Source of the DNA: an uncultured Victivallales bacterium | GTDB lineage: Bacteria > Verrucomicrobiota > Lentisphaeria > Oligosphaerales > JAFGRS01 | Length of the DNA stretch: 11,433 nt | Reading direction: 5' to 3' | Assembly: GCA_903834675.1 (NCBI GenBank) | Contig: CAILKC010000512.1 | Span: 1 to 11,433 of the forward strand | Shown: piece after piece, positions 1-6,794 of the stretch | How the letters are laid out: every line of letters begins with the position of its first letter | How positions within the stretch are numbered: position 1 is the stretch's first letter | Program-made: the position numbers and the translations under genes | The notes under the pieces: generated by a model | Databases searched by the model: none | What the model was told of the DNA's origin: nothing | What the model saw: only the letters and a program-made list of their open reading frames with translations

Positions 1-148
1 GCCTCGGGCGCGAGCCCGTGGCGGGTCGGGTCGCGATTAGGATTCCAGCCCCCGCAGGGCGGCGGCATCTCGTAGCCTCGGGCGCGAGCCCGTGGCGGGT
101 CGGGTCGCGATTAGGATTCCAGCCCCCGCAGGGCGGCGGCATCCCGTA
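1..148. repeat. Two tandem 74-bp long modules, left array
   Basis: Positions 1-74 and 75-148 are identical except for one base near the end (the t at 70 is c at 144). Each starts with a 20-bp-type hairpin repeat (CGGGC-GCGA-GCCCG) and contains a second GC-rich core, CCCCCGCAGGGCGGCGGC, at 53-70 with one mismatch and again in the second copy. A near-identical copy of that core occurs in reverse orientation in the transposase leader (729-748). The window begins inside or at the edge of the array, so more copies may lie outside. Confidence 0.9.
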
Positions 149-268
149 GCCTCGGGCGCGATCCCGTGGCCTCGGGCGCGATCCCGTGGCCTCGGGCGTG
201 ATCCCGTAGCCTCGGGCGTGAGCCCGTGGCCTCGGGCGTGATCCCGTGGCCTCGGGCGTGAGCCCGTG
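149..268. repeat. Six tandem 20-bp hairpin repeats, left array
   Basis: Six head-to-tail 20-bp units begin at 149, 169, 189, 209, 229 and 249. The consensus is GCCTCGGGCGTGAKCCCGTG. Units with AGCCCG can form a CGGGC/GCCCG stem with a 4-base loop; units with ATCCCG form a shorter CGGG/CCCG stem. Single-base variants alternate along the array (gcg/gtg, agc/atc), which suggests repeated unit duplication. There are no spacers between units, so this is not CRISPR. Confidence 0.92.
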
Positions 269-270
269 GA

Positions 271-723
271 TCAATCGAGGTAGTGTTCGGGATCGTGTTC
301 CACCCCGTGCTTCTCAAGGAACAGACGCAGTTCTTGCTCAAACGGCACGCGGCGATGGTGCTCCTCCTGCCGGTCGATGTAGGTGATGACACTACCCGTC
401 GCTGACTCACTCACGGAGAACACCCCGAATCCGCTCTGCCAGGCGAAGTCGCCTAGGTCCGCATAGGTCTCATGAATCCAGCGGGACGAATTCGCCTTGA
501 GCGTCTTCACGACCTCGGACGGAGCGTGTGCAGGCTTGACCACCAACAACATATGCACGTGGTCCTCGACGGCACCGGCGCTCAGGATATGTACCCCTTC
601 GTTGCGGGCAATGCCATGTAGATAGCCAAGGAGATCGCCACGCATGTCCCGGTAGAGGCAGTTCCTTCGTCCCTTGGTGCTGAAAACCACGTGGAGAAGG
701 ATGCGTGAGAAGGTGTGTCCCAT
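271..723 (-). CDS. tnpA: IS200/IS605-type (RAYT-like) HUH transposase, Y1_Tnp family
   Basis: This 150-aa protein matches the single-domain Y1 transposases (PF01797), which cut and rejoin single-stranded DNA through a transient 5'-phosphotyrosine. Visible landmarks are HVVFSTKGR at residues 11-19, the metal-binding HUH motif DHVHMLL at 54-60 (H55, H57), the helix KANSSRWIHE at 76-85, FAWQSGFGVFSVSES at 93-107, and the catalytic region Y115-I-D-R-Q119-E-E-H-H. Length is normal for IS200 TnpA and all key residues are present, so it looks functional. The start is the ATG whose complement is 721-723, preceded by GGGAGG (complement of 733-738) 9 nt upstream. No TnpB gene accompanies it. The mirror-image hairpin arrays on both sides suggest a RAYT-type role, acting on the surrounding repeats. 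Stop codon and left repeat are directly adjacent. Confidence 0.9.
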   Translation of the reverse strand: MGHTFSRILLHVVFSTKGRRNCLYRDMRGDLLGYLHGIARNEGVHILSAGAVEDHVHMLLVVKPAHAPSEVVKTLKANSSRWIHETYADLGDFAWQSGFGVFSVSESATGSVITYIDRQEEHHRRVPFEQELRLFLEKHGVEHDPEHYLD

Positions 724-728
724 TTTGT

Positions 729-748
729 GCCGCCTCCCTGCGGGGGCT
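729..748 (-). promoter_or_regulatory. Transposase RBS inside a repeat-module copy
   Basis: Read on the minus strand, AGCCCCCGCAGGGAGGCGGC lies just upstream of the transposase start and contains its Shine-Dalgarno GGGAGG. It matches the core of the 74-bp modules at 1-148 in 19 of 20 positions. The CCCCCGCAGGG portion can fold with the GC-rich surroundings, so repeat DNA or RNA structure could influence transposase translation. That regulatory role is inference. Confidence 0.5.
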
Positions 749-773
749 CAACCATCATTGTTCATCCATGGGG

Positions 774-970
774 TCCACGGGCTCACGCCCGAGGCAACGA
801 TTATGCCATCCCCTGCGGGGATTGCCCGGGTCCACGGGCTCACGCCCGGGTCCACGGGCTCACGCCCGGGTCCACGGGCTCACGCCCGGGTCCACGGGCT
901 CACGCCCGGGTCCACGTCCACGGGCTCACGCCCGAGGCAACGATTATGCCATCCCCTGCGGGGATTGCCC
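774..970. repeat. Right array: long modules flanking four 20-bp hairpin repeats
   Basis: Four perfect tandem 20-bp units (TCCACGGGCTCACGCCCGGG) begin at 831, 851, 871 and 891. A 6-bp partial unit follows at 911-916. They lie between two identical 54-bp modules at 774-827 and 917-970. Each module starts with the same hairpin (CGGGC-TCAC-GCCCG) and carries a second perfect hairpin, ATCCCC-TGC-GGGGAT (808-822 and 951-965). The orientation is opposite to the left array. The last 27 bases overlap the 3' end of the neighbouring minus-strand gene. Confidence 0.92.
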
Positions 971-1777
971 CTTGGCCTGGTCGGTTGGGGCGTCTGCGGC
1001 CTGATGGTGAACCAGCGCACAGGTCTCCTGGGCCAGGCGGATTTCCTCCATAGCGAGGGCTCGGAGGGCGTCTCGGGCGTCGTGGAAACGGATCAATTGA
1101 GCCAGCGCGATGTAGAACTCCGCCGCGGCTTCCTGGCGGCGGATGATGCGGTCGAAGGTCGCATCCTGCGGCAGGCTGTTGCCGGCCTGCCGGAGGGAAT
1201 CGAGCAGCCGCTCGGGGTCTCCCTGGGCCACGTCCGCATCCATCTCCGCGACCCGGTCGGCGTCGGCGGCTCGGCTGATCCCGGCGAGAGCCGCCGCGTG
1301 GGCCCGGTGTTTCTCCTCCAGACGGCTCAAGGCGAGGCGTCGTTCCGGATCGCTGACCTTGGGCGCGTTCTCATGGATGAAAGCCGCGAGGTCTTCCTCA
1401 AACGCCATCGCCTGGCGCCCGATGAATGACGATAGGGGTTTGGCGGTTGCCGCCGCGCCCTCGGCCGCCGGCACCGTGGGAACCGTGTCCTCCATGGGGG
1501 CCTTGCGGGCCAGGTTCACCAACAGGATGAGCCCCACCAGCACGAACATGATCGCGGATCCCAGGTGCAACACCTTCACCGGGATCCACCGGCTGAGGGC
1601 TTCCCCGCAGACCACGGCGAGGGCGGTGGTGCAGATCAGTGCCAGGCTAGTGCCCAAAAACACACTCCACGGGCTGCGGCTGGAGGTCGAGAAGGCCAGC
1701 GCCGTGAGCTGGGTCTTGTCGCCCAGTTCGGCCAGGAAGATGAGGCCAAAACTGGCGAGAAGGACTTTGAGATTCAT
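944..1777 (-). CDS. UPF0016/GDT1-type membrane domain fused to ferritin-like domain
   Basis: The 277-aa product starts at the ATG complementing 1775-1777. AGGAG lies 10 nt upstream; an in-frame ATG at 1786 has that AGGAG only 1 nt away and is less likely. Residues 1-90 are three hydrophobic segments (about 5-25, 37-57, 68-90) with the UPF0016/TMEM165 signature E17-L-G-D-K-T22. That family moves Mn2+ or Ca2+ across membranes. Most members have two such repeats, so this is a half-length version that would need to dimerise. An Ala/Pro linker (about 93-113) leads to a helical domain, about 118-260. Its pattern resembles ferritin-like/rubrerythrin bundles: E127/E128, E154-E-K-H157 (ExxH), E216/E220, then E244/E245, where the second ExxH His is missing. 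I infer metal transport linked to cytosolic or periplasmic metal binding or oxidation. Mbfa/ErVIT (ferritin-like plus VIT transporter) is a parallel. The final eight residues (GQSPQGMA) and the stop are encoded by the mobile repeat, so the native C-terminus was probably replaced. Confidence 0.82.
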   Translation of the reverse strand: MNLKVLLASFGLIFLAELGDKTQLTALAFSTSSRSPWSVFLGTSLALICTTALAVVCGEALSRWIPVKVLHLGSAIMFVLVGLILLVNLARKAPMEDTVPTVPAAEGAAATAKPLSSFIGRQAMAFEEDLAAFIHENAPKVSDPERRLALSRLEEKHRAHAAALAGISRAADADRVAEMDADVAQGDPERLLDSLRQAGNSLPQDATFDRIIRRQEAAAEFYIALAQLIRFHDARDALRALAMEEIRLAQETCALVHHQAADAPTDQAKGQSPQGMA

Positions 1778-2100
1778 GGGGCCCATACTCCTGACGGTTG
1801 CGCTGCAAGTCCGCTGCGTTTCGTGGTTGGGATGGCGGTTCACCAATCAGCCAGGCCAGTAGCATAAGCCGGGGGAGCGCGGCTGCCAGCCGGCGGGCAG
1901 ATCACGGCCTGGGATGTTCCAAGAAAGAGCCCCCGCTCGATCTGGCAGGCGTCTGCCATGATGTTGCTTGCCGCCTTGGAGCCCGCGATGCCCAGCCCGT
2001 TTCGGGCGGGTTCGCGGTATCCCCCGGGACGGCGGAAGCCCCGGCAGGGCCCACTGGCGTCGAGTTCAAAGGTGGGGGCGCAAAGCTGTGTCAATCCACA

Positions 2101-2194
2101 GCAGTCCAAAGCTTGGCATGTCGGCCGGCGCGGTCTGGGACTGAGTTCGGGCGGCGCCCGGACTCTTTGGACTGCGGGGGCTGGCAGGCCAGCC
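2101..2194. repeat. Intergenic inverted repeat with nested hairpins
   Basis: GCAGTCCAAAG at 2101-2111 and CTTTGGACTGC at 2165-2175 form a perfect 11-bp inverted repeat with 53 bp between. Inside is a small CGGGC-GGC-GCCCG hairpin, and directly after is GGCTGG-CAGG-CCAGCC (2179-2194), a 6-bp stem with a 4-base loop. From memory, similar sequences built around CTTTGGACTGCGG are dispersed between genes in some Verrucomicrobia. I cannot confirm this here. It could be a non-autonomous mobile repeat or a structured leader of the downstream gene, since it ends about 80 bp before that start. Confidence 0.6.
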
Positions 2195-2258
2195 TCTGCG
2201 CGGTACTTTGGGTGATGTCGTTGGAGAGCCGTGTCCGTTTCGGTATGTAGGTCCAAAC

Positions 2259-2266
2259 GGGAGAGG
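2259..2266 (+). promoter_or_regulatory. RBS that fixes the secreted-protein start
   Basis: GGGAGAGG lies 9 nt before the ATG at 2276. It supports that start over an in-frame ATG at 2231, which would add 15 charged residues before the signal peptide. Confidence 0.7.
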
Positions 2267-2275
2267 TCCTGCGCC

Positions 2276-5200
2276 ATGCACCAGCCGCAACGATTCGGAA
2301 TCGAGGCCCTGGCATTCGCCGGAGTCATGCTTGTCTGTGGTCTGCTGGTTGCGGCCGAGCCGCCGACCCGGGCTCCGGCCGACGATCTGCCGGAGGAATT
2401 CCGCCTCATGTCGGGCCTCCCGCAGGGAACGCCGCGCAGTTGGCGGCTGCTGGTGCGGAATGAGAAGGTTCGGGAGCAGGAGGCGGCGCGTCCCGACGTG
2501 AATGCGGTCCAGGAGGTCTGGCAGCTGCCGCTGAGCAAAGGCCGCCACGTCCTCAAGATCGTGTTCAGCCGTCCCTACAAGGTGCCGGAGCACGTATTCC
2601 ACCTCTACGTCAACGCGGACGGGGATGCGGCGACCGGCCGGAAGAGCGGGGCGGTTGGGGTTGACTACATGTACACCTACTCCTGCAAGACGCCCGATAC
2701 GGAGCAGGAGTGGTGGGCCTTCTGGGACAAGGATGGCTCCAGCACCTACCCTAGCTTTCTCCGCATCTTGCGCGACGAGGTGCTGTATCTCTGTGTGGAC
2801 ATGGACACGCGGCAGCAGGATGGGGCTTCCGTCTTCGAGCTCAGGACCAACTCCTACATCTGGCAGGAGGCAGAGGGTACCTGGAAAACGGTGCTCACCC
2901 ACGACGTCGGCCCCGTGCCGGTGGTGGGCGACCCCGAACCCGCCGCGGAGCCCATGAAGGCCGCCCATTCGCTCCTGCTCAATCCCGCGCTGGAACTGAT
3001 CGGTGGGCGCGCGTTTGGCTGGTGGCTCAAGGGTGGCGGAGCGACTGGCGGGGCCAAGCTGGAGCGGGATGCCGCGGAGCAGGCGCTGCGGGTCGCACCG
3101 CTGTATGCGCCCGAGGGACTGCTGCAACCGGTCCGCGCCACGCCGGGTCATTACCTTCTGCGGGCACTGGCTCGCACCAATGTGTTTCAGGTCCATCTGG
3201 TCGCAGGCCAGATGCAGATGCCGGTGGCCGTGGGCAGTGAGTATCGCTGGGTGGAGTTGCCATTCGTCGTGAAGCAGGCGGAAGGGCGGAACACCGCCAG
3301 TGTTGAGGTGGGTTTTCGCTACTGCTCTCGACCGGCAACCGGCAACGCCTCGCTCCTTCCCGCCACGCTCTGGGTCAAACAGGTCGAACTGCAACGCCTC
3401 GGGGACACGGCCCTGCAGGAGGGCTGGATCGAGACGCTCCCCGTGCATCCTCGGCACCACCTGGATGCGCTGGAGGCAAGCCCGTCCCGCCGGCGCCCTG
3501 GGAAGGTGGTGTTCCAGGATAGCTTTATCGGCACCGAACTGTGGCTCATGACCCAGGGGGGCCAGGACGACCACTCCTACGTCGGGCACCCCAACTTCAG
3601 TCGCGACGGCAAGTACCTGCACTTCGGCGCTCGCCAACGGCCGGCAGGGCTGCTGCGCACCGATGGCGAGGCACGTTACCTTGACGACCGCTGGCTGGGG
3701 CTGGTCTGGCCCTTTCCCTGGATGGACCGGCAGTTGCCGAAGAATGAGGATCCGGCGGACTGGGTCGTGGTCAGCCGCAATGCGGCGCTCGTGGAACTGG
3801 AGAACGCCGTCACCGGCGCGAGGCACACCATCGAGCTGCCCACCCGCCCGGGGTGGACGATCGTTCACTATCCGGGCCTGACTAACTACGGGCTGCGTGG
3901 CCCACGCATCCCGGGGATCACGCACGACACTCTGGTCTGGTTGTCGGAAGAGGGGAAGGCCGTCGCCACGTCGACGGCCGCAGGGCGCGAGTTCCGCCCG
4001 TTTGCCATCCCCAGCCTCTCTGCGGAGCCGGCGCAGGACACGGTGTCTGCCGGCATGAGTTTCGTGGGCGGCAAGAGCGGTGAGAACTGGTGCGACGCGG
4101 TGGACGGCCGGGACGAACGCTACTTCTTCCTTGAACTCAACCGCGATAACCTGCCCAACCATGCCACCAACCCGTACCAGATGTTCGCCCTGCCCCTCAC
4201 GGGTAAGGCGCGGGGGCCGTTACGGGTCGTGCCTCATCCGGCCGGGCCCGTCACCGCGTATGTGACCTCCCAGACCGGGCCGACCCAGCAGCCCTCGGCG
4301 AAGTGGTGGGACTACGCGGCCGGCTTCCCCTGGTCGGGTGACGACGCCTGCCTCCTGCTGGAGGACGGCACCCTCGTACACATGAGTTCGCTGGGCCTGC
4401 ACAGCGGCTTCCACACCGGCGGGAGCGCCAGCACGGTGAGCCTGATCGGCCTGGAGAACGAGAGCGACCGTTTTGTGGGCACCTACCACAAACTCGACCG
4501 GATCTCCTGGCCGCATGAGTTCCGGCGCGACCGTGACTTTGCCGTGGTGGAAGGCTACGCCGAACCGGCATCGCCGATCCTGATGATCGACCTCGAGCAT
4601 GAGACGATGTGGACCGCCGTAGTGACCAATTTCCACGACTATCTGAAGCGCTACAGCAGTCGCTGGAACGAGGCTGCGTATCACAAGCCCATGTTCCGTC
4701 TGGCGCCAAACTTCAGCCCCGATTTTACCAAGGTCTGCTACTTCTCGCCGATGCTGACGGGCGATGTGCCCGAGCGTAAGTGGGGCGACCTCTATGTCGC
4801 GGTGGTGCGCTACCCCGAGCCGCCGCAGAATCTCCGGGTCGGCATGCGGCGGACCCTGAGCTGGGATCTGCCCCGACGGCAGACGGAAATCCGCGGTTTT
4901 CGTCTCTACCACTCGGCGGAAAGTGGGCGCGGCTACCGACGGGTGAGCGAGGAGTTGCTCACGGGGACTCGCACCCGCTTGTCGGCCGACGCCGAGGGTT
5001 TTTACGCCCTGACCAGCGTCGAGCATTCTGGCCTGGAGGGCCGCCTCTTTTCCAATGAGGTGCAATTGGGCAGTCAGCCCCTGTTCCGACAGTTCCATGA
5101 GGTCGAGACGGGCAGGATCAGCAAGCCGATGGTGCCCTTTTTCGAGCCTGCCGAGGCCAGTGGGGCCTACGCGGTGGCGGTCACCGACCCCGAATACCTT

Positions 5201-6652
5201 GAGCGCCGCCGACTGGCTGAGGGGCTGCGCGGCACGGTCCTGCTGTCGGTCAGGGTGCCGGACCGAGACGGCCTGCGCCTGTGGGCCAGGGTCCGGGGGA
5301 TGTCCGAGCTGGAACGGGCTTCCTACACGCGCGGCTGGCCGGGCCGTGGAGGTGCGGTCGCGTCCGGTGCTTTCGCCCTGCGTTGCGGCGACGCAACTCT
5401 TGGCCGCTTCGCCGTGACCGGGCCGGACTGGCATTGGGTGCAGCTGGACGCGGGCTCGATCCGCTTGCCAGCTCAGGCGCTGGACCTGGAGCTGAGCACC
5501 GCGGATGCAGGCGTCGCCGTGGACTGCCTCTGCCTCACCAACGACCCGGACTTCCAGCCCGCGGGTCGCGGCCGGGAGCCTGGCGACGAGCTAACGACGC
5601 CAGCCGACCTGCGGCTGGAGGAGTTCACCCTTGCGGACGCTGACCGTCTCGAGGTCGCCGCCGGGCAGGTCAAGATCGCCTGGCAGCCTTCGTCCGCGCC
5701 CCAGGGAGTGACCCGGTACCAGGTCTACCGCGGCGAGACGTCGGACTTCGCCGCCGACCCCGAGCACCTGCTGGGTAGCCCTTCCCAGCCGCTCTTTTAC
5801 GACTGCGATCTGGAGGTCGGCAGACGGCTGTTCTACCGGGTTCGCGCCCTGGACGCCTGGGGCAACCTTTCCGGCGCTTCTCCCGCTCTTGCCGTCACGG
5901 TCGAGCCGCCCGCCTTGCGTCCCGCTTTCGAGTACCGTCGGCAGGCGGCCGATCCGCTCAAGACGGTCATCGTCTTCGCGGCCGGAGGATCCCGCTGCGA
6001 CAAGGGTAAGATCACCCAGTGGCAATGGGCCTTTGGGGACGGTGCCACCGGGGAGGGGCCTGAGGTCACTCATGCCTACACCGAGCCCGGGCGCTACACC
6101 GTCACCCTCCGGCTCGGCACGGACCTGGGCGCCGGGGCCAGGCTGAAGAAGACGATCCAGATCAACCCGGCCTGGGTGGAGGGGGTGCGGACGGGCGGGG
6201 GCGTCTGGCTTGAGGCCGAAGACCACCGCGGCGAGGGCGGCGGCACCAGCCGTATCGCCAGCGCTCGCATCAACGCCTCGGACCGCATCGTGACCTACTG
6301 GGAAAAGGACCTCGGGCATTGGCTTGAGTGGAAGCTCCCCATCCGCACGGCTGGCGTCTATGCCATCGCCCTCCGCTATGCCTCCGGAGCCCCGCAGGCC
6401 TTGCGGGACGGCCAGATTGACGGCACCAGCCCCGGAAAGGACTGGCAGGGACTACGATTCCCAGGCACTGGCGGCTACTGCACCGAGACGGACAACTGGG
6501 CCTGGCGGCTGCTCAAAGGCAAGGAGGGTGACGTGCTCTGCCAAAGCCTGTCAGCAGGGGAGCACACGCTGCGTCTGACCAATCGGGGGGGCGGCATGGC
6601 CCTCGACGCCATCTTGCTCATTCCGTCCGGGCTCCTACCCCCGGCTCCATAG
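2276..6652 (+). CDS. Large exported multidomain protein (propeller, FnIII, PKD, CBM-like)
   Basis: The 1458-aa product begins with a signal peptide (hydrophobic core about 11-25, likely cleavage after VAA27). I read the following order. Residues about 30-215 form a beta-rich module with an acidic V-N-A-D-G-D motif at 112-117, resembling CBM9/DOMON-type folds. About 239-376 is a jelly-roll-like segment. About 407-845 is a TolB/PD40-type propeller (H438-P-N-F-S-R-D-G445 is typical). About 846-931 is FnIII-like. About 940-1095 is a second carbohydrate-binding-like module. FnIII follows at about 1109-1210, then PKD at about 1215-1296 (W1251-A-F-G-D-G1256), and a C-terminal CBM6/35-like module from about 1310 (EAED at 1313-1316) to the end. 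No catalytic site is recognised. I infer a secreted or surface-bound polysaccharide or glycoprotein binding protein. It has its own RBS and no close co-directional partner, so it is probably transcribed alone. Domain limits are by eye; the distant N-terminal assignments are least certain. Confidence 0.85.
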   Translation: MHQPQRFGIEALAFAGVMLVCGLLVAAEPPTRAPADDLPEEFRLMSGLPQGTPRSWRLLVRNEKVREQEAARPDVNAVQEVWQLPLSKGRHVLKIVFSRPYKVPEHVFHLYVNADGDAATGRKSGAVGVDYMYTYSCKTPDTEQEWWAFWDKDGSSTYPSFLRILRDEVLYLCVDMDTRQQDGASVFELRTNSYIWQEAEGTWKTVLTHDVGPVPVVGDPEPAAEPMKAAHSLLLNPALELIGGRAFGWWLKGGGATGGAKLERDAAEQALRVAPLYAPEGLLQPVRATPGHYLLRALARTNVFQVHLVAGQMQMPVAVGSEYRWVELPFVVKQAEGRNTASVEVGFRYCSRPATGNASLLPATLWVKQVELQRLGDTALQEGWIETLPVHPRHHLDALEASPSRRRPGKVVFQDSFIGTELWLMTQGGQDDHSYVGHPNFSRDGKYLHFGARQRPAGLLRTDGEARYLDDRWLGLVWPFPWMDRQLPKNEDPADWVVVSRNAALVELENAVTGARHTIELPTRPGWTIVHYPGLTNYGLRGPRIPGITHDTLVWLSEEGKAVATSTAAGREFRPFAIPSLSAEPAQDTVSAGMSFVGGKSGENWCDAVDGRDERYFFLELNRDNLPNHATNPYQMFALPLTGKARGPLRVVPHPAGPVTAYVTSQTGPTQQPSAKWWDYAAGFPWSGDDACLLLEDGTLVHMSSLGLHSGFHTGGSASTVSLIGLENESDRFVGTYHKLDRISWPHEFRRDRDFAVVEGYAEPASPILMIDLEHETMWTAVVTNFHDYLKRYSSRWNEAAYHKPMFRLAPNFSPDFTKVCYFSPMLTGDVPERKWGDLYVAVVRYPEPPQNLRVGMRRTLSWDLPRRQTEIRGFRLYHSAESGRGYRRVSEELLTGTRTRLSADAEGFYALTSVEHSGLEGRLFSNEVQLGSQPLFRQFHEVETGRISKPMVPFFEPAEASGAYAVAVTDPEYLERRRLAEGLRGTVLLSVRVPDRDGLRLWARVRGMSELERASYTRGWPGRGGAVASGAFALRCGDATLGRFAVTGPDWHWVQLDAGSIRLPAQALDLELSTADAGVAVDCLCLTNDPDFQPAGRGREPGDELTTPADLRLEEFTLADADRLEVAAGQVKIAWQPSSAPQGVTRYQVYRGETSDFAADPEHLLGSPSQPLFYDCDLEVGRRLFYRVRALDAWGNLSGASPALAVTVEPPALRPAFEYRRQAADPLKTVIVFAAGGSRCDKGKITQWQWAFGDGATGEGPEVTHAYTEPGRYTVTLRLGTDLGAGARLKKTIQINPAWVEGVRTGGGVWLEAEDHRGEGGGTSRIASARINASDRIVTYWEKDLGHWLEWKLPIRTAGVYAIALRYASGAPQALRDGQIDGTSPGKDWQGLRFPGTGGYCTETDNWAWRLLKGKEGDVLCQSLSAGEHTLRLTNRGGGMALDAILLIPSGLLPPAP

Positions 6653-6702
6653 CCCGCCGGTTCCCGCCCACGCCCGGCCGCTGGCGCTAAAACTCCTGGA
6701 TG

Positions 6703-6766
6703 TCAGATCCCAGTACACAGGACCGGGAAGAGGGTTTTCATAATTTGGAAACCTGCCTGGGTCTGA
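6703..6766. terminator. Possible bidirectional terminator between convergent genes
   Basis: Two genes converge on a 142-bp gap. It holds an outer imperfect inverted repeat, TCAGATCCCAG (6703-6713) with CTGGGTCTGA (6757-6766), one base bulged. An inner stem pairs GGTTTTC (6733-6739) with GGAAACC (6747-6753) around a 7-base AT loop. No long T-run follows on either strand, so intrinsic termination is uncertain. It could instead be another small dispersed repeat. Confidence 0.35.
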
Positions 6767-6794
6767 TCCCCTTCAACTCATAAAATGGCCCGGG

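Larger units (their letters stand above)
1..970 (-). mobile_element. IS200/RAYT-like unit with mirror-image REP-like arrays
   Basis: A transposase gene in the middle (271-723) is bracketed by two arrays built from the same kind of GC-rich hairpin repeat in opposite orientation. The innermost repeat on the left (249-270) and the first on the right (774-795) are a perfect 22-bp inverted repeat. The left one directly abuts the transposase stop codon. Each side has two long modules plus a run of 20-bp units. RAYT transposases are known to sit among inverted REP sequences, so I infer a RAYT/REP-type unit rather than a classical IS with two short ends. The left boundary is not visible because the array runs off the window. 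No target duplication is expected for this transposase class and none is seen. No TnpB gene is present. Confidence 0.75.
1778..2275. other. 498-bp divergent intergenic region
   Basis: This region separates the minus-strand membrane/ferritin gene from the plus-strand secreted-protein gene, so both promoters should lie here. I see no convincing -35/-10 pair. Open frames crossing it have no recognisable protein features. I looked for a manganese-sensing yybP-ykoY riboswitch ahead of the UPF0016-type gene and found no convincing match. The right half contains the inverted repeat and a small hairpin (see 2101-2194). Confidence 0.6.

Noticed and set aside
149..970. Regular short repeats that look like a CRISPR array
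   Set aside because: The 20-bp units are directly joined with no unique spacers, are hairpin-like, and surround a transposase; no cas genes are present.
674..1429. Plus-strand open frame running through the right repeat array, opposite the membrane/ferritin gene
   Set aside because: Its first part is translated tandem repeat and the rest is antisense to a gene with clear protein features.
1921..1938. GAGC-GGGG-GCTC hairpin followed by TTTCTT on the minus strand
   Set aside because: A 4-bp stem and a broken T-run are too weak to call a terminator.
1778..1980. Possible yybP-ykoY manganese riboswitch ahead of the UPF0016-type gene
   Set aside because: Such riboswitches often precede this family, but I could not match the conserved loops on the minus strand; only scattered G-rich words are present.
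2066..5434. Very long minus-strand open frames (2066-4162 and 4220-5434) opposite the large secreted-protein gene
   Set aside because: They are typical antisense frames in GC-rich coding DNA, with no domain or motif, while the plus strand encodes recognisable modules and has an RBS and signal peptide.
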